Of a stretch of DNA of 64,000 nucleotides, positions 55,001 through 59,800 are shown in pieces. Under the pieces are notes generated by a model. The model made no database searches, had not been told where the DNA came from, and saw nothing but the letters and a program-made list of their open reading frames with translations. The position numbers were made by a program, and so were the translations under genes. Source of the DNA: Kitasatospora sp. NBC_01246 (GTDB lineage Bacteria > Actinomycetota > Actinomycetes > Streptomycetales > Streptomycetaceae); the NCBI RefSeq assembly GCF_036226505.1, contig NZ_CP108484.1, positions 6,448,001 to 6,512,000 of the forward strand, read 5' to 3'. Within the stretch, counting starts at the first letter, position 1; every line of letters starts with the position of its first letter.

Positions 55001-56827
55001 GTCGCGACGGAGGGTGGTCGGTGGGCTGTCCTCGGGACGGCGGAGCTGGCGGGTGCGGAGTCGTTCCCGGATCTGGCGGCGCTGGTGGCGTCGGCGGAGG
55101 CCGTGCCCGAGGTCGTGGCGGTGCGGGTCGTGCCGGAGCCGGGTGACATTCCGGCTGCGGCTGGTCGTACGGCTGCCGGTGTGCTGGGTCTGGTGCAGGA
55201 GTGGCTGGCGGCGGAGTCCCTGTCCGCGTCCCGTCTGCTGGTGGTGACCGAGCGGGCCGTCGACGCCGGTCCGGAGGCGCCGACGGAGGTCGCGGCCGCT
55301 CCGGTGTGGGGTCTGGTCCGGGTGGCGCAGGCGGAGAATCCTGGCCGGATCGTTCTGGCCGATGTGGACGAGATTTCCGCAGAGTGGTTGCGCGTGGGTG
55401 TGGCGTCGGGTGAGGCGCAGTTCGCGGTGCGGGCGGGCCAGGTGCGTGTACCCAGGTTGGTGCGGGTGCCGTCGACGCCTGTTCCCGTTGCCGGGGGTCG
55501 TCCGGGCACGGTGCTGATCACCGGTGCGTCCGGTGTGTTGGGTGGTCTGGTGGCGCGGCGTCTCGCGGAGAGCGGGCGGGTCGAGCATCTGGTCCTGCTG
55601 TCGCGTCGTGGTATCGAGGCCGCCGGGATGCCGGAGCTGGTGGCCGATCTGAAGGGGCTGGGTGTCGAGGTCACGGTCGCGGCCTGTGACGTGGCCGATC
55701 GCGAGGAACTCGCCGACGCGCTGCAGGGCTTGGCGCTGAACGGTGTCGTCCACGCGGCGGGTGTCCTGGACGACGGGCTCGTCGCCTCGCTGACCCCGGA
55801 GCGGTTGGCGGCGGTGATGCGGCCGAAGGTCGACGCGGCGTGGCATCTGCACGAGCTGACCCGTCACCTGGACCTCGACATGTTCGTCCTGTTCTCCTCG
55901 ATCGCGGGTGTGATCGGTAACGCGGGGCAGGCGAACTACGCGGCGGGGAACACGTTCCTGGACGCGCTGGCCGCTCACCGGCGGTACGAGGGCCTGCCGG
56001 GGGTGTCGTTGGCGTGGGGTCCGTGGGAGAACGGCATGGCGGGTGAGCTCTCGGAGGCGGACCGCCGCCGGATGGGCCGGCAGGGTCTGCGGCCATTCTC
56101 CGACGCACGCGGGCTCGCCGTCCTGGAGTCGGCCGTCGGCCGGCCCGAAGCACTCTTCGTCGCGGCCGAGTTGAACCTGGCCGCCCTGAGGGGATCCGGC
56201 GAGGTCCCGCCGCTGCTGTCCAGTCTGGTGCGCGGATCGCGGGCCGGTGGGTCGGCCCGTCGATCGGTCGCGGAGCTTGCCGCCGACGGTCGGAGCGCCC
56301 TGGCCGCGCGTTTGGCCGGGCTGGGGCCGGACGAGCAGCGGGAGGTGGTGCGGGAGCTGGTGCTGTCGCAGGCCGCCCTGGTGCTGGGGATGGCCGGTCC
56401 GGGCAGTCTGGACGCCGAACGTTCCTTCCGGGACGTCGGGTTCGACTCGCTCACCGCCGTCGAACTGCGCAACCGGCTGAACAGCGCCACCGGCCTGCGG
56501 CTGCCGGCCACGGCGGTCTTCGACTACCCGAGCCCGACGGCCCTGGCCGACTTCCTGGCTCAGGAGACCTTCGGGTCGGTCGCCGAGGTGTCGGGCGCCC
56601 TGGCGGCGTACTCCGGACTCGACCGGCTCGAAGCCTCGGTCACCGAGCTCCTGGGAGACGAAGACGCCCGGGCCCGGGTCACGGCGCGGCTCAAGGACAT
56701 CCTCTCGGCGCTGAGCGACACCGCCGGGTCCGGCGAGGGCGACGAGGGCGCCTCGGTCGCCGAGACGATCCAATCGGCCAGTGACGACGACATGTTCGAC
56801 TTCATCGACAACCAGCTCGGGCTCTGA
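37034..56827 (+). CDS. Modular type I polyketide synthase, starter protein (loading module, modules 1-3)
   Basis: The protein has 6597 residues. Order: KS(Cys to Ala)-AT-ACP / KS-AT-DH-ER-KR-ACP / KS-AT-DH-KR-ACP / KS-AT-DH-KR-ACP, then a C-terminal docking region (about 56578-56824) of two helical segments and an acidic tail DDDMFDFIDNQLGL. It has no N-terminal docking coil, as expected for a first protein. All four ATs carry HAFH, so acetate/malonate is used throughout; decarboxylation in the loading module should give acetyl. Module 1 fully reduces, and modules 2 and 3 make alkenes, predicting a butyryl-derived start of a conjugated polyene. The tail fits the MANEEKLRDYLKRVT head of the next gene, 45 bases downstream. 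The gene follows a terminator, so it probably has its own promoter. Confidence 0.97.
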   Translation: MNETDGPALTERAAAGAEPLAIVGMSCRYPGGVRSPEDLWSLLAERRDALSDFPADRNWNLESLYDADPESAGRTYLTRGGFLDDAAGFDAAFFGIPPREALAMDPQQRLLLETSWEALERSGITPSAIRGTRTGVFVGAEPREYGPRLQEAPEGVKGYLLTGTTTSVMSGRISYLLGLHGPSLTVDTSASSSLVAIHLAVQALRSGECSLALAGGVSVMATPGNFVAFSGLRALSSDGVCRPFSAAADGTVWSEGAGLIVLERLSDALRNGHSVLAVLRGSAINSDGTSDGLTAPNGRAQQAVIRRALANASLSAADVDAVEAHGTGTRVGDPIEAGALLATYGRERPEGRPLWLGSVKSNIGHTQAAAGVAGVIKMVLALQHGELPAMLHAEEPSPQVDWSAGEVRLLAEPVPWPAGEHTRRAGVSAFGISGTNVHVVLEEAPPAVETAEAPDVAPVLQGAGAWLVSGRTAEGLTAQAERLRDWVTARPSVEPADLAASLATTRSAFEHRAVVLGTERAELVAGLENLAAGTPSGSVVSGVARPGARVGLVFAGQGSQWVGMGRGLYEGSAVFAEVFDRVCGLLELELGVSVRDVVLGAEGVDEALANQTLYAQAGLFAFEVGVAAVLEAAGVTPDAVVGHSVGEVAAAYVAGVLSLPDAVRLVAARARLMQALPNGGAMAAVNVPEAEVLAELVPGVVIAAVNGPESVVVSGEVEAVDQVVELWRERGRRVRRLRVSHAFHSPAMDPVIDELTAVSAGLEYRRPNMMWAGALTGELVTEPEAGYWPAQTRGAVRFADAVATLAREGVSVFLEVGPDGSLSSLGADIVAGTAKDEPVFVLLQRRDDEGTTSLVTGLARAFVHGVPVDWRAVLPTGRPVELPTYAFRHKRFWLDSGPSAQVMELPHAADDTAGAPPLDAAEGLLRRLAGLSRPEQDQVVLDLIAAHAAAVLGHPSAQALDPAQTFKELGFDSVTGVELRNRLSSAVALRLPTTLIFDYPTPVVLSEYLRAQTLGHTDDTTAAARTAAAADEPIAIVAMSCRLPGDVSAPEQLWDLLATGGDAVGELPTDRGWDLSQLFDLDAERAGTFYTRGGGFITGAGEFDAGFFGISPREALAMDPQQRLLLELSWEAFERAGIDPRRLRGSATGVFVGASSSGYGANAPEELEGHLQSGIAPSVISGRVAYTLGLEGPALTVDTACSSSLVALHLASQSLRSGECSLALAGGVTVHATTAWLAWFSRQQGLAADGRCKAYSEQADGMGMAEGAGIVVLERLSDALRNGHKVLAVVRGSAVNQDGASNGLTAPNGPSQQRVIRAALAGAGLSAAEVDVVEGHGTGTRLGDPIEAQALLATYGQDRPQDRPLLLGSLKSNIGHTQWSSGVAGVIKMVLALQHEQVPQTLHADEPSSHVDWESGAVRLATSAVAWPHSEERPRRAGVSSFGISGTNAHVIIEQAPEQDAPVARSGGVDLPVVPWSLSGRSAEGLAGQAERLSAFVERSDADVLDVGWSLAVSRAALEQRAVVLGADREELLAGLAALAGGREVPGVVTGSVGGAGKVGFVFTGQGAQRVGMGQGLYQAFPVFAEAFDAVCAGLAEHLDGSLAAVIRGEGPIDETGWAQPALFAVEVALHRLLESWGVSPQVVAGHSIGELAAAHVAGVWSLEDACAVVAARGRLMQQLPSGGAMVAVEAAEEQVLEVIAGRAGVGIAAVNGPKAVVISGVEGEVLSVAAQLVASGARTKRLQVSHAFHSPLMEPMLEEFARVVAAVSYRAPKLTMVSALTGLPVTDEVTDPAYWVKHVREAVRFHDAAQSLRAAGVRTFVEIGPDGVLSGMGPQTRADAEGEPELWLPLLRRGRDEPRALFTALAKLFVRGVPVAWEEVYADTGAQQVDLPTYAFQRQRYWLTATAGSRAEDLGLENPGHPLLGAAVTLPATGGVVLTGRLSLAAQPWLADHVVAGQVVVPGAALVEMAVRAGDEAGCTRVEELVIEAPLVLPAQGGVRVQVTVDGPDESGRRELGVYAQAEEAAPDGEWTRHASGTLSVATASADSLPAEWPPAGAEAVDLEGFYPALAASGLAYGPAFQGIRAAWRRGEELFAEVALPDGVSAADFGLHPALLDAALHVIVGTGERRDRLEVPFSWGNVDLHATGAALARVRVTPELTGEGVSLTLADATGALIASVGSLVLRPFAGAAAPASDGLFGVEWVPAALDGATTEGGRWAVLGTMELPGAESFPDLAALVASAEAVPEVVAVRVVPEPGDVPAGARRAAADVLGLVQEWLAAESLSASRLLVVTERAVDAGPEAPTEVAAAPVWGLVRVAQAENPGRIVLADVEDVSMEVLRQGVASGEPQFAVRAGQLRVPRLARVAEGLPVPAERVWSLGFHERGTLENLTLLGAEEAGALAAGQVRVALRAAGVNFRDVLNVLDMYPGDAGRLGLEGAGVVLEVGPGVTGLRPGDAVMGLFTGAFTTEAVTDQRLLAPVPSGWTMAEAAGAPLVFLTAWYALVELAGLRRDERVLVHAAAGGVGIAAVQLARQLGAEVFATASPAKWAAVRGLGVGASHIASSRTTDFEETFRTASAGHGVDVVLDSLAGEFVDASLRLTRAGGRFVEMGKTDIRDAEQVRRDHGVAYRAFDLLDLDPDVLGRMLRSLTLLFEEGALRPLPVACWDARRAVDAFRFLSQARHIGKVVLTLPATAAGAGTVLVTGASGALGGLVARHLAESGRAEHLVLVSRRGIEAAGMPELVADLEALGAEVTVAACDVADRDELAAVLAGVPLTGVVHAAGIVDDGIAASLSPERLAAVMRPKADAAWHLHELTRGLDLDMFVLFSSIAGVWGNPGQANYAAGNTFLDALAASRRRAGLPAASLVWGPWEHGMTAKLDRADWQRMSRQGLKPLPAADGLAMLDTAARAADALTVTAKLDLAALRRSGEVPPFLSGLVRTGHAGPPARRTAGGPAADGRNALSTRLLALGPAERTAAVLDVIAAQAALVLGMAGPESIEAGRAFRETGFDSLTSVELRNRLNSATGLRLSATTVFDYPTPAALAGFMLGELVGAAEPGPAGAAPAVTGGVPADEDPVVIVGMGCRFPGGVSSPTEFWELLEARGDAIGPFPTDRGWAPDVHDPDPEAVGKSLSGEGGFLYDAGEFDAGFFGISPREAIAMDPQQRLLLETSWEALEDAGIDPNTLRGSATGVFAGLIYHDYLPFGAVSENVEGYAGTGGSGGVASGRVAYALGLEGPAVTVDTACSSSLVALHLACQSLRSGESTLAFAGGVNVMSTPGTFIDFTRQGGLAADGRCKAFAESADGTGWGEGVGVLVLERLSDARRNGHKVLAVVAGTAVNQDGASNGLTAPNGPSQQRVIRAALAGAGLSAAEVDVVEAHGTGTRLGDPIEAQALLATYGQGRPEDRPLLLGSVKSNIGHAQAAAGVAGVIKMVAAMQRGVVPATLHVDAPSSHVDWEAGAVRLVTEAQPWPDAGHPRRAGVSSFGFSGTNAHVIIEQAPEQDAPVARSGGVELPVVPWFLSGRSAEGLAGQAERLSAFVERSDAEVVDVGWSLAVSRAALEQRAVVLGSDREELLAGLAALAGGREVPGVVTGSVGGAGKVGFVFTGQGAQRVGMGQGLYQAFPVFADAFDAVCAGLAEHLDGSLAAVIRGEGLIDETGWAQPALFAVEVALHRLLESWGVSPQVVAGHSIGELAAAHVAGVWSLEDACAVVAARGRLMQQLPSGGAMVAVEATEGEVLEAIAGRTGVGVAAVNGPRAVVISGVEDEVLQAAEQLAASGARTKRLQVSHAFHSPLMEPMLEEFARVVAAVSYRVPKLAMVSALTGLPVTDEVTDPAYWVKHVREAVRFHDAAQSLRAAGVRTFVEIGPDGVLSGMGPQTRIDTEGEAAAEVWLPLLRRGRDEPRALLTALAKLFVRGLAVEWGEVFAGTGAQRIDLPTYAFQRQRHWLPAAAAAVDAAGLGQSPARHPLLGAAVTLPASGGLVLTGRLSLAGQPWLADHVVAGQVVLPGTALVEMAVRAGDETGCGRVEELVIEAPLVLPPQGAVRVQVTVDEADESGRRAAAVYAQAEDAAFGEEWTRHASGTLTPVAPEAGEALTEWPPAGAEAVDLEGFYPALVDSGLAYGPVFQGIRAAWRRGEELFAEVALPDGVSASGFGLHPALLDASLHVIVGTGERLARPEVPFAWGDVVVHAADAVAARVRVTPSGEGVSLTLADATGALIASVGSVVLRPFAAVAAPAHGDLFGVEWVPVGPLGAATEGGRWAVLGTAELAGAESFPDLAALVASAEVVPEVVVVRVVPDAMDEVPAAAGRTTADVLGLVQEWLAAESLAGSRLLVVTDRAVDAGPEAPMDVAAAPVWGLVRVAQAENPGRIVLADVDEVSAEWLRVGVASGEPQFAVRAGQVRVPRLARVPSTPAPVAGGRPGTVLITGASGVLGGLVARRLAESGQAEHLVLLSRRGIEAPGMSELVADLKGLGVEVTVAACDVADPEELAGALAGVPLTGVVHAAGIVDDGLVASLTPERVAAVMRPKVDAAWHLHELTRHLDLDMFVLFSSVAGVWGNPGQANYAAGNTFLDALAAHRRHEGLAAVSLAWGPWEDGMAGGLTDADWRRLSRQGLRPLPAADGLGMLDAAARAAAPLVVTARLDLAALRNSGEVPPLLTGLVRAGHQGSRTRRPAGRAAVGAQNALAARLAGLGPDEQREVVRELVLSQAALVLGMAGPAGLDAERSFRDVGFDSLTAVELRSRLSNVTGLRLSATIVFDYPTPAALVGHLVGELVGGADPVSAGSARSVVRRASAEDDRVVIVGMACRFPGGVSSPGEFWELLESRGDAIGPFPTDRGWPGDVVDPDPDAVGKSVSGEGGFLYDAGEFDAEFFGISPREAVATDPQQRLLLEASWEALEDAGIDPTGLRGSATGVFSGLFYHDYLPSHFVPEEVEGYLGTGGTGSVASGRVAYALGLEGPAVTVDTACSSSLVALHLACQSLRSGESSLALAGGVTVMSTPGTFIDFSRQRGLAADGRCKAFAESADGTGWGEGVGVLVVERMSDALRNGHRILAVVAGTAVNQDGASNGLTAPNGPSQQRVIRAALANAGLSAAEVDVVEGHGTGTRLGDPIEAQALLATYGQDRPQDRPLLLGSVKSNIGHAQAAAGAAGIIKMVAAMQHGVVPATLHADEPSSRIDWESGAVRLVTEAVPWPDAGHPRRAGVSSFGFSGTNAHVIIEQAPEQDTSGSGSGGVDLPVVPWSLSARSAEGLAGQAERLSAFVECADADVLDVGWSLAVSRAALEQRAVVLGADREELLAGLAALAEGREVPGVVTGSVGGAGKVGFVFTGQGAQRVGMGQGLYQAFPVFADAFDAVCAGLAEHLDGSLAAVIRGEGPIDETGWAQPALFAVEVALFRLLESWGVSPQVVAGHSIGELAAAHVAGVWSLEDACAVVAARGRLMQQLPSGGAMVAVEATEEQVLEAIAGRTGVGIAAVNGPKAVVISGVEDEVLQAAAQLAQAGARTKRLQVSHAFHSPLMEPMLEEFARVVAAVSYRVPKLAMVSALTGLPVADEVTDPAYWVKHVREAVRFHDAAQALRAAGVRTFVEIGPDGVLSGMGPQTRADAEGEPEVWLPLLRRGRDEPRALFTALAKLFVRGVPVAWEQVYADTGAQQVDLPTYAFQRQRYWLTATAGSRAEDLGLESAGHPLLGAAVTLPSSGGVVLTGRLSLAAQPWLADHVVAGQVVVPGAALVEMAVRAGDEAGCARVEELLIEAPLVLPPQGGARVQVTVDEADESGRRVVALYAQAEEAAQEEEWTRHAAGVLAPADTSAEVHGDLAQWPPAGAEAVDLDGFYPGLAASGLAYGPVFQGVRAAWRRGEELFAEVALPDGVSAADFGLHPALLDASLHVIVGTGERLARPEVPFAWGDVVVYAADAVAARVRVTPSGEGVSLTLADATGALIASVGSVVLRPFAAVAAPAHGDLFGVEWVPADLTGVATEGGRWAVLGTAELAGAESFPDLAALVASAEAVPEVVAVRVVPEPGDIPAAAGRTAAGVLGLVQEWLAAESLSASRLLVVTERAVDAGPEAPTEVAAAPVWGLVRVAQAENPGRIVLADVDEISAEWLRVGVASGEAQFAVRAGQVRVPRLVRVPSTPVPVAGGRPGTVLITGASGVLGGLVARRLAESGRVEHLVLLSRRGIEAAGMPELVADLKGLGVEVTVAACDVADREELADALQGLALNGVVHAAGVLDDGLVASLTPERLAAVMRPKVDAAWHLHELTRHLDLDMFVLFSSIAGVIGNAGQANYAAGNTFLDALAAHRRYEGLPGVSLAWGPWENGMAGELSEADRRRMGRQGLRPFSDARGLAVLESAVGRPEALFVAAELNLAALRGSGEVPPLLSSLVRGSRAGGSARRSVAELAADGRSALAARLAGLGPDEQREVVRELVLSQAALVLGMAGPGSLDAERSFRDVGFDSLTAVELRNRLNSATGLRLPATAVFDYPSPTALADFLAQETFGSVAEVSGALAAYSGLDRLEASVTELLGDEDARARVTARLKDILSALSDTAGSGEGDEGASVAETIQSASDDDMFDFIDNQLGL
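37080..40075 (+). other. PKS loading module: KS(Ala)-AT(malonyl)-ACP
   Basis: KS about 37084-38375: the active-site segment reads VDTSASSSLVA, with Ala at 37601-37603 in place of Cys. His motifs HGTGT and SNIGHTQ are intact, as needed for malonyl decarboxylation. Extra loading-type changes are NSDGTSDGL and NGRAQQ where extending KSs read NQDGASNGL and NGPSQQ. AT about 38690-39720: GHSVGE Ser 38963-38965, HAFH 39254-39265, malonyl-type. ACP about 39800-40075 with GFDSVTGVEL, Ser 39950-39952. By analogy with Gln-type (KSQ) loading domains this module should turn malonyl-ACP into an acetyl starter; the Ala variant is less usual. Confidence 0.88.
40110..46210 (+). other. PKS module 1: KS-AT(malonyl)-DH-ER-KR-ACP
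   Basis: KS about 40118-41400, Cys 40634-40636. AT about 41705-42755, GHSIGE Ser 41975-41977, HAFH 42272-42283. DH about 42785-43480, His 42893-42895, Asp 43385-43387. KR structural half about 43630-44130, ER about 44155-45115 with HAAAGGVGIAA near 44594-44626, KR catalytic half about 45130-45845 with TGASGALG at 45152-45175 and Tyr 45569-45571. ACP Ser 46079-46081. Fully reducing, so the acetyl starter becomes a butyryl-type chain. The KR combines VDD (B-type) with Trp eight residues before the Tyr (A-type), which does not matter to the product here because the hydroxyl is removed. Confidence 0.92.
46255..51395 (+). other. PKS module 2: KS-AT(malonyl)-DH-KR-ACP
   Basis: KS about 46267-47550, Cys 46781-46783; a GLIYHDYLPFG loop sets the module 2-5 KSs apart from those of modules A-F. 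AT about 47850-48895, GHSIGE Ser 48119-48121, HAFH 48416-48427. DH about 48945-49645, His 49046-49048, Asp 49538-49540. KR about 49770-51020 without ER: TGASGVLG at 50339-50362, VDD, Trp eight before the Tyr, Tyr 50756-50758 with Ala two residues on. ACP Ser 51266-51268. Expected product is the first C=C of the polyene. Confidence 0.92.
51450..56565 (+). other. PKS module 3: KS-AT(malonyl)-DH-KR-ACP
   Basis: KS about 51460-52735, Cys 51968-51970; a conserved AMDPQQR motif reads ATDPQQR. AT about 53030-54090, GHSIGE Ser 53306-53308, HAFH 53603-53614. DH about 54115-54820, His 54224-54226, Asp 54722-54724. KR about 54960-56180: TGASGVLG at 55520-55543, LDD, Ile in the position where modules 1 and 2 have Trp, Tyr 55937-55939, a clean B1 fingerprint. 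ACP Ser 56447-56449. Expected product is the second conjugated C=C. Part of the KS is almost identical in DNA to the module 5 KS. Confidence 0.92.
51638..52074 (+). repeat. 437-bp near-identical KS tract, copy 1 (module 3)
   Basis: Matches 62357-62793 base for base over 437 positions except one silent difference (51829 C, 62548 T, in a Tyr codon). The flanks diverge at once on both sides. It covers the KS active-site Cys. Such identity between paralogous domains points to recent gene conversion or module duplication. Confidence 0.95.
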
Positions 56828-56872
56828 GTACGTCGCCGTACCACCGTGCGAAATGAGGAAGGCGTCCATCGG

Positions 56873-59800
56873 ATGGCGAACGAAGAGAAGCTCCGTGACT
56901 ACCTCAAGCGGGTCACTACCGACCTGGCGCAGACCCGGGAGCGCCTGCGCGAGGTGGAGGGCCGGCAGCAGGAACCCGTGGCCATCGTCGGTATGGCCTG
57001 CCGGTTCCCGGGCGGGGTGTCGTCACCGGAGGAGTTCTGGCAGCTGCTGGCCTCGGGCGGGGACGCGATCGGCCACTTCCCGACGGACCGCGGCTGGCCG
57101 GGGAACCTGGTCGATCCGGATCCGGACGCGGTGGGCAAGAGCGTCTCCGGCGAGGGTGGATTCCTCTACGACGCCGGGGAGTTCGACGCCGGGTTCTTCG
57201 GGATCAGCCCGCGTGAGGCGATCGCGATGGACCCGCAGCAGCGACTGCTGCTGGAGACGTCCTGGCACGCGCTGGAGGGTGCCGGGATCGACCCGACGGG
57301 GCTGCGGGGCAGCGCGACGGGCGTGTTCGCCGGCCTCTTCTACCACGACTACCTGCCGTTCTACCCCGTACCGGAGGAGGCCGAGGGCTATCTCGGCACC
57401 GGGGGCATGGGGTCGGTCGTCTCCGGGCGGGTGGCGTATGCCCTGGGGCTGGAGGGCCCGGCGGTGACGGTGGACACGGCGTGTTCGTCGTCGCTGGTGG
57501 CGCTGCACCTGGCCTGCCAGTCGCTGCGCTCGGGGGAGAGTTCGCTCGCGCTGGCGGGCGGTGTGACGGTGATGTCGACGCCCGGCACGTTCATCGACTT
57601 CTCGCGACAGCGCGGCCTTGCGGCCGACGGCCGGTGCAAGGCCTACGCGGAGTCCGCCGACGGCACCGGCTGGGGCGAGGGCGTCGGCGTCCTGGTGGTC
57701 GAACGGCTGTCGGACGCACGCCGCAACGGTCACAAGGTGCTCGCGGTGGTGACCGGTACGGCGGTCAACCAGGACGGTGCGTCCAACGGTCTGACGGCGC
57801 CGAACGGCCCGTCCCAGCAGCGGGTGATCCGGGCCGCGCTGGCCAACGCCGGAGTCGGCGCCGACGGCGTGGATGTCGTCGAGGGCCACGGCACCGGCAC
57901 GCGGTTGGGTGACCCGATCGAGGCGCAGGCGTTGCTGGCGACCTACGGCCAGGAGCGGCCGGCCGACCGGCCGCTGCTGCTGGGCTCGGTGAAGTCGAAC
58001 ATCGGGCACGCCCAGGCGGCCGCCGGTGTGGCGGGTGTCATCAAGATGGTTGCCGCGATGCAGCACGGTGTGGTGCCGGCGACGCTGCACGCGGACGAGC
58101 CGTCTTCGCGGATCGACTGGGAGTCCGGCGCCGTCCGACTGGTCACCGAGGCGCAGCCGTGGCCGGAGACGGGTGAGCGGCCGCGTCGGGCGGGTGTGTC
58201 GTCGTTCGGGTTCTCCGGGACCAACGCACACGTGATCGTCGAGCAGGCGCCCGCCGAGGAGGCTGTCGCGCCGAGGGGCGAGGGCTGGACGCTGCCGGTG
58301 GTGCCGTGGTCCCTCTCGGGGCGGTCGGCGGAGGGTCTTGCCGGGCAGGCGGAGCGGTTGGCGGCGTTCGTTGAGCGCTCCGATGCTGATGTCCTGGACG
58401 TGGGTTGGTCGTTGGTGGTGTCGCGGGCGGCGTTGGAGCAGCGGGCGGTGGTGCTGGGCTCGGACCGCGAGGAGCTGCAGGCGGGGCTTGCGGCGCTGGC
58501 CGGGGGCCGTGAGGTTCCCGGTGTGGTGACCGGGTCCGTGGGTGGTGCGGGCAAGGTCGGGTTCGTGTTCACCGGTCAGGGTGCGCAGCGCGTTGGCATG
58601 GGGCAGGGGCTCTACCAGGCTTTCCCGGTGTTCGCCGACGCCTTCGACGCGGTGTGTGCGGGGCTGGCTGAGCACTTGGACGGTTCGCTCGCCGCTGTGA
58701 TCCGGGGTGAGGGTCCGATCGATGAGACGGGGTGGGCGCAGCCCGCACTGTTCGCGGTCGAGGTGGCGTTGTTCCGTCTGCTGGAGTCGTGGGGTGTGAG
58801 CCCGCAGGTGGTGGCCGGTCATTCGATCGGTGAGCTGGCGGCGGCGCATGTGGCGGGGGTGTGGTCGCTGGAGGACGCCTGCGCTGTAGTGGCCGCACGT
58901 GGCCGGTTGATGCAGCAACTACCGTCCGGTGGTGCGATGGTGGCCGTCGAGGCGACCGAGGGCGAGGTTCTCGAAGCGATCGCGGGCCGGGCCGGTGTCG
59001 GTATCGCCGCGGTGAACGGCCCTCGCGCTGTGGTGATCTCGGGCGTCGAGGACGAAGTACTGCAGGCCGCCGCGCAGTTGGCCGCGTCCGGCGCACGAAC
59101 GAAGCGTCTCCAGGTCTCGCACGCGTTCCACTCCCCGCTGATGGAGCCGATGCTGGAGGAGTTCACCCGCGTCGTCGCCGCCGTCAGCTACCGCACGCCC
59201 AAGCTGACCATGGTCTCCGCCCTCACCGGCCTCCCGGTGACGGACGAGGTCACGGACCCGGCCTACTGGGTGAAGCACGTCCGCGAGGCGGTCCGCTTCC
59301 ACGACGCCGCGCAGGCCCTTCGCGCCGCCGGGGTCCGGACGTTCGTGGAGATCGGGCCTGACGGTGTGCTGTCCGGCATGGGCCCGCAGACCCGCACGGA
59401 CGACCAGGGCGAGCCCGAGGTCTGGCTCCCCCTTCTGCGCCGGGGCCGTGACGAACCCCGCGCCCTGTTCACCGCCCTCGCGAAGCTCTTCGTGCGGGGC
59501 GTGCCGGTCGCCTGGGAGCAGGTCTACGCGGACACCGGTGCCCAGCAGGTCGACCTGCCCACCTACGCCTTCCAGCGCCGGCGCTACTGGCTGCCGACCG
59601 GTTCCGGCGTGGTGGACGCGGCCGGGCTGGGCCAGTCACCGGCGCGTCATCCGCTGCTGGGTGCGGCGGTGACGCTGCCGGCCAGCGGGGGTCTGGTGCT
59701 GACCGGGCGCCTGTCACTGGCTGCACAGCCCTGGCTGGCCGACCACGTGGTGGCCGGGCAGGTCGTTGTCCCAGGGGCGGCGCTGGTCGAGATGGCCGTG